Assembly: GCA_964525555.1 (NCBI GenBank) | Contig: CAZGHN010000005.1 | Span: forward strand, 62,001-126,000 | Length of the DNA: 64,000 nucleotides | Source of the DNA: JAFGHJ01 sp964525555 | GTDB lineage: Bacteria; Hydrothermota; UBA3072 | Reading direction: 5' to 3' | Shown here: positions 50,527 to 59,187 of the stretch, piece after piece | Layout: every line of letters starts with the position of its first letter | Numbering within the stretch: position 1 is the first letter of the stretch | Notes under the pieces: generated by a model | Databases searched by the model: none | What the model saw: the letters and a program-made list of their open reading frames with translations, nothing else | Told to the model about the DNA's origin: nothing | Translations under genes and position numbers: made by a program

Positions 50527-50543
50527 AATCAAAGGAGAATGTA

Positions 50544-52439
50544 ATGTTAAAAGATAAATCTATCTTTAAATTGAGTCAAGCAACAAAATTGTATGCTTAC
50601 GTTTGCGCTGTTTTTTTTCTTCTCGTTATAATTATTAATCCGTTGTCATTAAAAGCGGAGCCTTCCGGTGGTCCCTATGGACCGATTGGGCAGACCTATG
50701 ATTTACCGAAAGTGAAAGGTAAAATTTACTATGTCGCGCCCGATGGTAAGGTTGAAAATTCTGGTGAGGTTCTCGCTAAGCCGACGAAACTTAAGAAGGC
50801 TATTGAAAAGGTAGTAACCGGTGATGCAATAGTGATGCGTGGTGGGACTTATCGTACAGGAGAGCTGTTGTTGAATCAGGGAATAACTATGCAAGCTTAT
50901 AAGGATGAACAGCCGGTTCTAAAAGGAACTTATGTTGCGACCGATTGGCAGGACCTCAGAGGCGGATTATGGAAGACTTCCTGGTCTCGTTTATTTCCCG
51001 CAGCGCCTGATGACTGGTGGTGGCGTGACTGGGCAGGTAGAACAACACCACTTCATCGATTCAACAATGATATGGTGTTCGTGGACGGTGAATTTTTACA
51101 ATCTGCCGGTTGGATAGACGAGGTTGATGAGAATTCATATTTTATCGACTACGATACAAAAGAAGTTTATATAGGTACTGATCCGACTAACCGTTTGATT
51201 GAAATTACCTCTTTCGACGGTGCTATTGAGAGGACGATCAAAGAGTGTCATGGTAAAGTTTCGGATAAGAAAGGTCCTGTTATCAGAGGAATTACTTTTA
51301 CTCAGTACGCAAGACATGCTATTTTTGTTGACGGAACTTACCCCCAGAGCTTATCTGATGAGTCTGAACATGGAAAGCAAGTGATAGGTACAACTTTAGA
51401 ACATTGTGAAATTTCCAACTGTTCACGGGTAGCGGCAAGACTCCGTGGCGACAGTCTGGTTCTGCGTCATTGCAAAATAAGCAATACCAGCACGGAAGGT
51501 ATTTACATTGAAGCCTCGAATGACGTTCTTTTGGAGAAAAATATATTTACAAAGAATAACATCGAGAGAATCACAGGATACTATCCTGCAGCAGTAAAGA
51601 TTTTTAATCAATCTTACCGTGTTACGTGTCGGGACAATCTAGTTATAGACCTTCCGTATTCAAACGGTATATGGTACGACGTTGGCAATGTGGACGGTGT
51701 TTTTATCGATAACTGGGTTCAGAATGTGGGTATTATGGATAGGAAATTTTCGAAAGAACGTTTCTGGCCCAGTGATAACGGATTCTTTTTTGAGATTTCA
51801 AAAGGGGTAATTTGCGCCGGAAATGTATTTATTAATTGCGACCAGGGTATCTTCATAGTCAATAGTTCGAATGCTAAAGTCTATAACAATACATTGATAA
51901 ATAGTACGGTTACTGTAGGCAGAACCCCCAGAGGTTCTTCGCCAGACCATTTCGGATGGCATCCAAGTACAGGTCCGGGCGTTGAGGAGCGATACGGACA
52001 TGTTTTTATGAACAATTTACTTGCGGCAGGTAAAGACTATTACAGACCGCTTTTTGTCGCTTTTCAGACTGCCTCCCTATGTAAAAAGCTTAACAAGCCG
52101 CAATTTGATAAGTTCGATTATAATGTCTATGTTCGAACTTTGGGCAATACATCTAAAGTCTTGATGTTCTGGGCTCCCGCAAAGAATAAAGAATGTCGGA
52201 TGGAATTTGAGTCACTTGAAGGATTACGGAAAATGCATTCGAGCTTCGCGGCTAACAGTAAATCTTATGTTAATTACGATGGGCCTTTATTCAAGAGCTG
52301 GGATCTGGGTCATCCACAGTTATTGTCGGGATTTCCCGGTCCAAAAGTCGGAAGCAAGTTACCTGAAGAAATACGTAAGCTTCTCGGAATATCCGAAGAG
52401 GATGCTCCTTTTGTAGGGGCTTTTCGGCCTATCCCGTAA
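50544..52439 (+). CDS. right-handed parallel beta-helix protein, secreted
   Basis: A 631-residue protein. An N-terminal membrane or signal segment (KLYAYVCAVFFLLVIIINPLS) leads to GKIYYVAPDGKVENSGEV, then the DUF1565-like start AIVMRGGTYRTGELLLNQG. Repeated coils follow at about 250-460 (LEHCEISNCS, LRHCKISNTSTEGIYIEASN, VYNNTLINSTV), typical of pectate-lyase-like folds. Polysaccharide lyase or carbohydrate binding is likely but unproven. Shine-Dalgarno AAAGGAGAA precedes the ATG. A strong terminator follows. Confidence 0.86.
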   Translation: MLKDKSIFKLSQATKLYAYVCAVFFLLVIIINPLSLKAEPSGGPYGPIGQTYDLPKVKGKIYYVAPDGKVENSGEVLAKPTKLKKAIEKVVTGDAIVMRGGTYRTGELLLNQGITMQAYKDEQPVLKGTYVATDWQDLRGGLWKTSWSRLFPAAPDDWWWRDWAGRTTPLHRFNNDMVFVDGEFLQSAGWIDEVDENSYFIDYDTKEVYIGTDPTNRLIEITSFDGAIERTIKECHGKVSDKKGPVIRGITFTQYARHAIFVDGTYPQSLSDESEHGKQVIGTTLEHCEISNCSRVAARLRGDSLVLRHCKISNTSTEGIYIEASNDVLLEKNIFTKNNIERITGYYPAAVKIFNQSYRVTCRDNLVIDLPYSNGIWYDVGNVDGVFIDNWVQNVGIMDRKFSKERFWPSDNGFFFEISKGVICAGNVFINCDQGIFIVNSSNAKVYNNTLINSTVTVGRTPRGSSPDHFGWHPSTGPGVEERYGHVFMNNLLAAGKDYYRPLFVAFQTASLCKKLNKPQFDKFDYNVYVRTLGNTSKVLMFWAPAKNKECRMEFESLEGLRKMHSSFAANSKSYVNYDGPLFKSWDLGHPQLLSGFPGPKVGSKLPEEIRKLLGISEEDAPFVGAFRPIP

Positions 52440-52463
52440 ATTTATTGGAAATAATACAGAATA

Positions 52464-52491
52464 AAAAAAGGCGGTGAAAGCCGCCTTTTTT
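52464..52491 (+). terminator. Rho-independent terminator
   Basis: AAAAAAGGCGG (52464-52474) pairs with CCGCCTTTTTT (52481-52491), 6-nt loop, T-run on the arm end. It closes the WD40/beta-helix unit and may act on both strands. Confidence 0.9.
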
Positions 52492-52557
52492 ATTCTTGCC
52501 AGTCGACTGATAAGCTAAGCTTATAACTAAAGCAGTAAATAAATTCTTATTCTTCAC

Positions 52558-52911
52558 TTATTTAATAAATCTTATTGTAAAAGGATATCGGTAACTTTCA
52601 CCTTCATTTACTTTAATTGCTGCAATTATTATTAATACAATATCGGCTACTATGATAATAGGAAGCAACACCAGGCCAATTAGAATAACACATAGTATCC
52701 CGGCAATAGCTCCATAGATGGTCATTGAAATTTGGAAGTTCAGTGATTCTTTTCCTTGTTCGTCTACGAAAGCAGATTCGTCTTTTTTGATTAGCCAAAG
52801 GATAAGAGGGGCGATTATATTTCCAAAGGGTACGCCAATAAATAGTGCCAGAGCAGATAAATGGCAAAACATTGCCCAAGTATTGGCATTTTGATTTTCT
52901 TTTTTTGGCAT
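52558..52911 (-). CDS. DUF4870 membrane protein
   Basis: A 117-residue protein with the DUF4870 pattern. NTWAMFCHLSALALFIGVPF then GNIIAPLILWLIKKDESAFV, then DEQGKESLNFQISMTIYG, give three transmembrane helices. A fourth hydrophobic segment follows near the C-terminus. AGGAGG precedes the ATG. Function unknown; common small inner-membrane protein. Confidence 0.88.
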   Translation of the reverse strand: MPKKENQNANTWAMFCHLSALALFIGVPFGNIIAPLILWLIKKDESAFVDEQGKESLNFQISMTIYGAIAGILCVILIGLVLLPIIIVADIVLIIIAAIKVNEGESYRYPFTIRFIK

Positions 52912-53033
52912 TAGTTAACCTCCTTATCGTTTCTTGATTTTCAATATTAATCGTAAATATATTTATGTCAAGAAAGGAGATTGAAATATTGAATTGGTTA
53001 AATGAGGAATTCTGTGTATTGGAATCTTCGTGG

Positions 53034-53930
53034 TTAATGCAAAAATTTATTTTTCTTATAAATCTCCATCAATTCATTTAAATTCTCATCCGGATTGTTC
53101 ATAAGGAGAGCTATCTTGTCGAGTATAGTTAAACGATTCTTGTCTACTGTACTTATATCATTACTCAAAAATTGAGTTACAGGGTATTCACAGTATAAAG
53201 GTTCATAACCAATCACACATAATAAGTCCTGATAGATGGTGCCGAGAATCATTATTTCTCCCCATGTGTTCGGTACTCCGTATTTATTCGGATCCGTTAT
53301 CTTATCGTCTCTGAAAGCAGTCCATGCCTGGCTACCCGTTTCGAATTTATCTCTAGAAAAGTCTACCATTTTTCTGTCCGGGTCTACATACATCCAGCGT
53401 TTTTCTTTTTCGTTCCAAACTTCACAAATTGCATGGCTTATGTGCAGGTCCGTGCCCGGAGCGAGATAGGGAGCAAAACCGTAGCGGAGTCTTACAGGAA
53501 TTCCGCGGGATTTTAGTATAGAGGCAAAGAGTATTGAGTGGTAACGGCATGTGACTACTAAACGATTTTCGGGCTTTCGGTCAAATGTAAGACCGTTGGT
53601 GTCTAATTCTAATAAGCCTGCAAGTAGTTTTTCAACCGAAGGGAATTTTCTGTCTTCATAATGTCTGTTTTGTGGAATAAGGTTCCTGTATGGTCCTAAA
53701 TCAACAGGATGAATGAATTGACACTTTATCAGTTTGCATAAATCCTTATAAGAATCAGGCAGATTTTCGAATAGGTAGGAGTATTCTCCCGGAGAGGTGT
53801 ATTTACTGAAATTTTTGTAGAATTCGAGCGTATTTTCAACTTTTCCAAGTTTAATGTCTTTAGGATTTTCATTAGCGCAGGCAGAGAGAAATATGATTAA
53901 AATAAATAACAATCTTCTTTTAATTTCCAA
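53034..53930 (-). CDS. transglutaminase-like lipoprotein
   Basis: About 298 residues. I start at TTG 53930 (LEIKRRLLFILIIFLSAC), with AGGGG 4-9 nt upstream. The lipobox then lies at LSAC, about residue 17, as expected. The longer frame from 54014 overlaps the permease gene. The transglutaminase-like triad is visible: Cys in VVTCRYHSILFASIL, His in ISHAICEVWNEKEKRW and Asp in YVDPDRK. The enzyme would be periplasmic. It follows the APC-EIIA gene and may share its transcript. Protease or peptide-binding activity is not established. Confidence 0.82.
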   Translation of the reverse strand: MEIKRRLLFILIIFLSACANENPKDIKLGKVENTLEFYKNFSKYTSPGEYSYLFENLPDSYKDLCKLIKCQFIHPVDLGPYRNLIPQNRHYEDRKFPSVEKLLAGLLELDTNGLTFDRKPENRLVVTCRYHSILFASILKSRGIPVRLRYGFAPYLAPGTDLHISHAICEVWNEKEKRWMYVDPDRKMVDFSRDKFETGSQAWTAFRDDKITDPNKYGVPNTWGEIMILGTIYQDLLCVIGYEPLYCEYPVTQFLSNDISTVDKNRLTILDKIALLMNNPDENLNELMEIYKKNKFLH

Positions 53931-53995
53931 AATACCCCTTAGACAAAAGTTTTGATTGGTTCTCCATTCAAAATTTCCAACGATTAAATGAATAT

Positions 53996-55858
53996 TTAAT
54001 CGGTTTGTCCCCACGGACGGAGTCTTTTTCCCAGAATAATAACATCACGCAATCCCTGTTTACCGCGCGCTTTCATCCAACGCTGGATAAACTCGGGGTC
54101 TCCAGCTACTTGAGCTATGGCTGAGAGAGCATACAGGTGGAAGTTACGTTCGTCCCGGGTGCCAAGAAGAACAAATATCGCGTGTACTCGGGGGGCGGAT
54201 TCGGAAAAATAAATGCCTTTTTTCGAACGCGCTAGTAAAAGTTCGAATTTGTGCTCACCTTCAATAATTATATGAGGTATAGCAAGATTGGGTGTTATTG
54301 CCGTACTGCTTTCTTTTTCCTTTTCATTAAGAGCTCTGCAAATATTTTTTGGAGTAGTACCGATAGATTTTGCAAGTTTACTGCCTACTCTTCTAAAGAA
54401 TCTGTTTAACTCCATAGGTTCTTCTATATCAAGTACAGGGCATTTTTCTACGATTTTGTCGAAACGATCAAGAATAACTTCATCGCGTTCAAGAGAGAGT
54501 TCCCGCAGTTCCTCTTCTAAAGTTCCCGTAACCAGGTCCCGGTTTGTGATACGCTGTATCAAGTGTAGCATCGCAGATTCGCTCTGTACTCTTTTTCTGC
54601 CGTAGAACCAGTATGCACAGAATCCGGATAAGGATAATATTATTGTAATAATATAAGCTTCTCCTCCCATTTCCAGTAAAATAAATCCAAAAGCGATAAT
54701 ACCGAGAATCTGTACCCAGGGATAAAGAGGCGTTCGGAAAGTGGGACGGTAGTTTTGGACTCCGCTTTCACGAAGAATAATCACAGACAAACATGAAAGA
54801 ACATATGTAAGTATCAGAACTATAGAAGCGGCTTCCACAAGAACTTCCAGTCGCAGGAAAAATGATATTATGATGAATGTTCCAGTTAAAAATAGGGCAT
54901 AATGCGGTGTACCGAAACGGGAGTGTATTCTTGCGAAGATTTCAGGGAATAGCTTATCCCTGCTTAAAGGAACAATTGAACGAGCTGAAGTCATAATTCC
55001 CGCATTTGCTGTAGTGAGGAAAGCCATAAGCGCAGCTATTGTTATAAATATCTTTCCGGGTGTTTTCATGAATGCGTTGGCTCCATCAGATATCGGTGTG
55101 AGCGAACCGGAGAGTACCTCTCCTTTAAGTACGCCTACTGTAACGAATATCATTAAAAAGTAGAAAATTGTTACTGTTGAAAGGGTAATAAGCATTCCGA
55201 GAGGGATATTTCTTGAAGGGTCCTTGATCTCTTCCGCCATACTTGCAAGTTTTAGGAGTCCTGCATAAGAAATAAATACATAACCGGCAACAGAGAATAC
55301 GGGTACCATACCTTTTGGGGCAAAAGGTTCAAAACGCTGTATTTCTACAAAAGGCAGTCCCCTGATTATATAAAAGGTCATAATAAAAAATAAAATTCCC
55401 GCAAGAATAAGCTGCAATATGCCCGCTTCTTTAACCCCTAACAGATTAATCGTTAGGAATATAAGACAGCCCAGGATAGCAATTAAGTAAATATTTGTAT
55501 TTACGAAAGTCGTAACTAGCAATGAAAGACCGATTAATGCAAAGGCGCTTTTCATTGCAAGAGAGAACCAGCTTAAGAGTCCTGCAACGGTACCGATACC
55601 CGGTCCCATACTCCTGATTACACCGTAACAGTCTGCGCCTGCTTTAGGCATTGCAGTGGTCATTTCCACAAGACTTAGCATGCCAGGAAGTGATAATAAT
55701 CCGGCAAGAAGATAACTTATAATGATAGCAGGGCCTGCCTTTGCGTAAGCAATGCCCGGTAAGACAAAAAGTCCGGAGCTAATCATAGCTCCAGAGGTAA
55801 TACAGAAAATATGGATTAGTCCTAATGTCTTTTTAAGTTCCGCCTTTTCTTTATTCAA
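53996..55858 (-). CDS. APC-family amino acid permease fused to an EIIA-like domain (paralogue)
   Basis: A 620-residue paralogue of the gene at 39310, with the same order: APC transporter (LGLIHIFCITSGAMISSGLF, FISYAGLLKLASMAEEIKDP, NYRPTFRTPLYPWVQ), charged helical linker (LEEELRELSLERDEVILDRF) and EIIA-like domain with IPHIIIEGEHKFELLLA and LLGTRDERNFHLYALSAIAQ. The start is TTG 55858 with GGAGGG five bases upstream. The downstream transglutaminase-like gene is close behind. Likely an amino-acid importer whose activity is modulated through the EIIA-like His. Confidence 0.87.
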   Translation of the reverse strand: MNKEKAELKKTLGLIHIFCITSGAMISSGLFVLPGIAYAKAGPAIIISYLLAGLLSLPGMLSLVEMTTAMPKAGADCYGVIRSMGPGIGTVAGLLSWFSLAMKSAFALIGLSLLVTTFVNTNIYLIAILGCLIFLTINLLGVKEAGILQLILAGILFFIMTFYIIRGLPFVEIQRFEPFAPKGMVPVFSVAGYVFISYAGLLKLASMAEEIKDPSRNIPLGMLITLSTVTIFYFLMIFVTVGVLKGEVLSGSLTPISDGANAFMKTPGKIFITIAALMAFLTTANAGIMTSARSIVPLSRDKLFPEIFARIHSRFGTPHYALFLTGTFIIISFFLRLEVLVEAASIVLILTYVLSCLSVIILRESGVQNYRPTFRTPLYPWVQILGIIAFGFILLEMGGEAYIITIILSLSGFCAYWFYGRKRVQSESAMLHLIQRITNRDLVTGTLEEELRELSLERDEVILDRFDKIVEKCPVLDIEEPMELNRFFRRVGSKLAKSIGTTPKNICRALNEKEKESSTAITPNLAIPHIIIEGEHKFELLLARSKKGIYFSESAPRVHAIFVLLGTRDERNFHLYALSAIAQVAGDPEFIQRWMKARGKQGLRDVIILGKRLRPWGQTD

Positions 55859-55884
55859 AGAATCCCTCCATTTAATATATGATT

Positions 55885-55912
55885 ATTGTAAAGGGTGTTA
55901 GAGATATGTCAA
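55885..55912 (-). promoter_or_regulatory. promoter of the second APC-EIIA gene
   Basis: Minus strand -35 TTGACA (55912-55907), 16-nt spacer, -10 TACAAT (55890-55885). A repeat hairpin stands 3 nt upstream of the -35 box. Confidence 0.75.
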
Positions 55913-55914
55913 GA

Positions 55915-55969
55915 CTTAATTTCTCTTCGAGAAATTAAGTAGTCATGTGTCCTGTGTCTCTAGTCAAAA
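55915..55969 (+). repeat. 11-bp hairpin plus heptamer repeats
   Basis: Perfect stem CTTAATTTCTC with its complement around loop TTC (55915-55939), then heptamers GTCATGT, GTCCTGT, GTCTCTA, GTCAAAA (55942-55969). The same plan occurs at 57851-57919. A CCGCGTAGTTCCGTGGAT fragment of the CCGTGG family follows at about 55985-56005. Confidence 0.75.
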
Positions 55970-56005
55970 AAACAAGGAAAAAATCCGCGTAGTTCCGTGG
56001 ATAAA

Positions 56006-56878
56006 CTAAATAATCAAAAGCTTACCTGTTAATTTAACCTGTCCGAAAACTCCTCTCACTATATATATGCCTGTGGGAAGGTTTTCTACTGGTATACTGT
56101 GAGCTCCGGCAGTTAATCTGCCCGGAACGATTTCGGTTACTTTTATACCCGTCAAATTGTAAATGCTTAAAAGCACATGCGCGGGTTCATCGAGTATGAA
56201 ATTGATGTTATTTATAGAAGTCTCGAGGTTTATTTTATCGGGATTTATTGTGATTCCGCTTACAGGACCGTCTGTGGATATCGCGTCGATGTAGAGTGTG
56301 CAACCCGGGTTAGGACAGTTTGAATCAGTGTAAATCCAAAAATCGAATTGTAAAAGTGGAAGTCTCATTGGAAGACCCGAATCGTCACTAGTATTAGTTA
56401 TATGACTTATTAACCCATTCCATGCATTCTTGGTTAAATCGGTATACTGGTAAATATCCCTGATACTCCATCTCCAGCCGGAGTCTCTGACAAAAAATAC
56501 AAAGCTGTCGATAGTTGTTGCATCGGGGCAATATAAATAATAAAATATACTGTCTCCTATTTCGACATTTTCGTGCATGAAAACGCTATCTGCACATATT
56601 CCATTTGACCAGTAGGCTGATTTGCAGTATAACAGCCACCAGTGGGATAGGCTGTAAGGCGCAGTGTCAACAAGCGGTAGCCGAGCGGAACGGAAACCGG
56701 AATAGGCTTTGTCGGTAACAATTTCAATATTATAATCTCCGCATCGACCGCAACGAGGTTGTGCCCAACCCCATATCGAATCACCCCATGCCCCGAATTC
56801 AAAATCCTGTACTCCCTTAGCAGATATTGATAAAGAAGAAAATAGTATAAGAATAAATAATGTAAAAAACTTTCTCAT
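56006..56878 (-). CDS. secreted protein with C-terminal sorting-type domain (copy 2)
   Basis: A 290-residue protein. The signal peptide runs to SISAKG. A beta-rich domain with FEFGAWGDSIWGWAQPRCG follows, like family members that bind carbohydrate or act as exopolysaccharide-associated modules. The C-terminus ends LPTGIYIVRG...KLTGKLLII and resembles the FCB type-A sorting/FlgD-like module. The last 95 residues are identical to the neighbour at 56912. No Shine-Dalgarno problem; GAGGATG context precedes the ATG. Ligand unknown. Confidence 0.8.
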   Translation of the reverse strand: MRKFFTLFILILFSSLSISAKGVQDFEFGAWGDSIWGWAQPRCGRCGDYNIEIVTDKAYSGFRSARLPLVDTAPYSLSHWWLLYCKSAYWSNGICADSVFMHENVEIGDSIFYYLYCPDATTIDSFVFFVRDSGWRWSIRDIYQYTDLTKNAWNGLISHITNTSDDSGLPMRLPLLQFDFWIYTDSNCPNPGCTLYIDAISTDGPVSGITINPDKINLETSINNINFILDEPAHVLLSIYNLTGIKVTEIVPGRLTAGAHSIPVENLPTGIYIVRGVFGQVKLTGKLLII

Positions 56879-56911
56879 AACATCCTCCTCGGATTTTAAT
56901 AGTGTTTTTCT

Positions 56912-57778
56912 TTAAATAATCAAAAGCTTACCTGTTAATTTAACCTGTCCGAAAACTCCCCTCACTATATATATGCCTGTGGGAAGGTTTTCTACTGGTA
57001 TACTGTGAGCTCCGGCAGTTAATCTGCCCGGAACGATTTCGGTTACTTTTATACCCGTCAAATTGTAAATGCTTAAAAGCACATGCGCGGGTTCATCGAG
57101 TATGAAATTGATGTTATTTATAGAAGTCTCGAGGTTTATTTTATCGGGATTTATTGTGATTCCGCTTACAGGACCGTCTGTGGATATCGCGTCGATGTAG
57201 AGTGTACAAACGAATGGATACACCCCCATGTCAGTCCAGAACCAAAAATCGAATTGCAGTAAAGGAAGTCTCATTGGAAGCCCCTCTACATTAGTATCCG
57301 TGATATAACATATTAATTCATTCCAGGCATCCATCGTTAAATTATCATACTGGTAAATATCATAAATGCTATTTCTCCAATCGGAGTCTCTGACATAAAG
57401 TACGATACTGTCAATAGGAGCTGATGGAGAGCAATATAAATAATAAAATATACTGTCTCCTATTTCAACATTTTCATGCATAAAAACGCTGTCTTTGCAT
57501 ATACCATTTGTCCAGTAAGCTGATTTGCAATATAGTAACCACATCCGTATGCCGCCGAAGGGAATAGTGTCAATAAGCGGAAGCATAATTGATTGACTGC
57601 CGGAATAAGCTTTGTCTGTGACGAATTTCATATCATTATTATTCACGAAGAATCTTGACTCTTTCCATCCCCATGTCGAGTCGCCCCATTCCCCGTATTC
57701 GAAATCCTGAATTCTCTTAGCAGATATTGATAAAGAAGAAAAAAGTATCAGTAGAAATAATATAAAAAATCTCCTCAT
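56912..57778 (-). CDS. secreted protein with C-terminal sorting-type domain (copy 1)
   Basis: A 288-residue paralogue of the next gene downstream: signal peptide, FEYGEWGDSTWGWKES, a variable central part with about two-thirds similarity, and an identical C-terminal third starting near CTLYIDAISTDGPVSG. GGAGGGAG precedes the ATG. The pair forms a two-gene unit with 33 nt between them, behind one promoter. Secreted through a sorting system is inferred from the C-terminal domain. Confidence 0.8.
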   Translation of the reverse strand: MRRFFILFLLILFSSLSISAKRIQDFEYGEWGDSTWGWKESRFFVNNNDMKFVTDKAYSGSQSIMLPLIDTIPFGGIRMWLLYCKSAYWTNGICKDSVFMHENVEIGDSIFYYLYCSPSAPIDSIVLYVRDSDWRNSIYDIYQYDNLTMDAWNELICYITDTNVEGLPMRLPLLQFDFWFWTDMGVYPFVCTLYIDAISTDGPVSGITINPDKINLETSINNINFILDEPAHVLLSIYNLTGIKVTEIVPGRLTAGAHSIPVENLPTGIYIVRGVFGQVKLTGKLLII

Positions 57779-57812
57779 GACTCCCTCCTTATTTAAAAAC
57801 AGTTATACTAAT

Positions 57813-57840
57813 ATTGTAATAATATTTTTGATTTTGTAAA
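57813..57840 (-). promoter_or_regulatory. promoter of the secreted-protein pair
   Basis: Minus strand -35 TTTACA (57840-57835), 16-nt spacer, -10 TACAAT (57818-57813). A repeat hairpin lies 10 nt upstream of the -35. Confidence 0.6.
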
Positions 57841-57850
57841 GAGAGATTAT

Positions 57851-57919
57851 ATTCGGAAAATCCGAATTTAGTCATGTGCCATGAGTCGTGAGTCATGAGT
57901 TTCGCGTTTAGAGTCAAAA
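57851..57919 (+). repeat. hairpin plus heptamer repeats
   Basis: Perfect stem ATTCGGA/TCCGAAT around AAA (57851-57867), then heptamers GTCATGT, GCCATGA, GTCGTGA, GTCATGA, GTTTCGC, GTTTAGA, GTCAAAA (57871-57919). Same plan as 55915-55969. Confidence 0.75.
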
Positions 57920-58136
57920 AAAACCGTGGCTAATTGCTTTTTTCGTGTATTTTTTCAAATAAAGATTTAAATGGGGTAGTGGGTTTCGTGTGTTTTGTGT
58001 GTTTCATGGTTCATATTTTGGATTTAGGATTTGGGGGTTGGGATTTGGTAACAAAAAAATCTTTCTGTCTTCGTGGCTAATTTGATTTTTATTTTTTTAC
58101 TAATTAACCAATTACCCAATCAACTAATTAACAATT
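57920..58136. repeat. mixed short-period repeats filling the gap before the pentose operon end
   Basis: The 365-bp gap 57779-58143 has no gene. After the heptamer array come ACCGTGGCTAATTG (57922-57936), GGGTTTCGTGTGTTTTGTG (57980-57999), heptamers GGATTTA, GGATTTG, GGGGTTG, GGATTTG (58020-58047), TCTTCGTGGCTAA (58068-58081), and octamers ACTAATTA, ACCAATTA, CCCAATCA, ACTAATTA (58099-58130). Confidence 0.7.
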
Positions 58137-58143
58137 TTGAGTT

Positions 58144-59181
58144 TTACTCAAAATCAATCATTGCCTTGATCACTCCATCCCGATAGTCTTCCACGATTTC
58201 GAATGCGAGAGGGGCGTCTTTGAGTTTAAAATTATGTGTTGCCATGAAATCCACATTTATTTTTCCGCTCGCTATTAAATCTATTGCTTTCTGCGTACAG
58301 TTATTTTGCCTCCGGACGTTCTGAATCGTGATTTCCTTTCTGCGTATTTTGTTGATATTAAAGGTTATTTCGTTTGATTCGGGAATTCCTACAATTATAA
58401 GCTTTCCGCCGGGTTTTAGTAATTCTACGGCTTGGTCTAATGCTTCCTGCTCACCACAGCATTCAAATACAGCGTCTAATTGATTGGGTTCTATTCCTTT
58501 AATTTCTCCTACGATATCCGTTACATTCGGATTTCCTACCCAGTCAGCCCCGACTTTTTTAGCTGCCATGAGTCGGTCATCTATTTTATCGGTCACAAAA
58601 ATTTTTTTAACGCTTTTTAAGCGTGGTGAGAGCAAGACGGATAGTCCTATCGGACCTGAACCCAGAATACCAATAGTTTTTTCTTTTGCATCATCCAGGA
58701 ATGTAGATGAATATATGCCGATCGATAAAGGTTCGACCAGTGCGCCCTGAGTAAAGGTCATTGGATCTTTTATTTTGTAGCAGTTTTCCTCAGGCATAAC
58801 TATATATTCGGATAGGCAGCCTTCGAGTTGCCCCGGACATCCGAGAAATTTTAATTTAAGGCAGGTATGTCGTCTGCCGTTTAAGCACTGGTCGCATTTA
58901 CCGCAGGAAACGGCAGGTTCTACAGCGACTCGGTCTCCCGGGCGTACCTTTGTTACGCTGCTACCAATTCCTTCTACGATTGCAGAGCATTCATGTCCTA
59001 TCGTAAAGGGGAATTTTATGATCTGATCGCCTATTTTCCCCTTAGTGTAGTAATGGATATCGGAACCGCAAATGCCGACGCTCCGTATTTTTAGTAAAAC
59101 GTCAGTGGTCTTTTTTATCTCTACTTTAGGTTTTTCCCGAAGTTCGAGTTTACGAATTCCGGTCAAAGCCAGAAATTTCAT
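58144..59181 (-). CDS. zinc-dependent alcohol/polyol dehydrogenase
   Basis: A 345-residue medium-chain dehydrogenase. Catalytic zinc: Cys in VGICGSDIHYYTKG and His in GHECSA. Structural zinc: CGKCDQCLNGRRHTC. NAD-binding motif GILGSGPIGLSVL. The sequence is closest in feel to the sorbitol/L-threonine dehydrogenase group. It is the last gene of the pentose operon, 6 nt after the isomerase stop, so a sugar alcohol or sugar acid substrate is likely. Confidence 0.85.
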   Translation of the reverse strand: MKFLALTGIRKLELREKPKVEIKKTTDVLLKIRSVGICGSDIHYYTKGKIGDQIIKFPFTIGHECSAIVEGIGSSVTKVRPGDRVAVEPAVSCGKCDQCLNGRRHTCLKLKFLGCPGQLEGCLSEYIVMPEENCYKIKDPMTFTQGALVEPLSIGIYSSTFLDDAKEKTIGILGSGPIGLSVLLSPRLKSVKKIFVTDKIDDRLMAAKKVGADWVGNPNVTDIVGEIKGIEPNQLDAVFECCGEQEALDQAVELLKPGGKLIIVGIPESNEITFNINKIRRKEITIQNVRRQNNCTQKAIDLIASGKINVDFMATHNFKLKDAPLAFEIVEDYRDGVIKAMIDFE

Positions 59182-59187
59182 GCATTA

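Noticed and set aside
53931..54014. Longer N-terminus of the transglutaminase-like protein (from 54014)
   Set aside because: It would overlap the permease gene and place the lipobox about 45 residues in; the TTG at 53930 has a ribosome site and a proper signal peptide.
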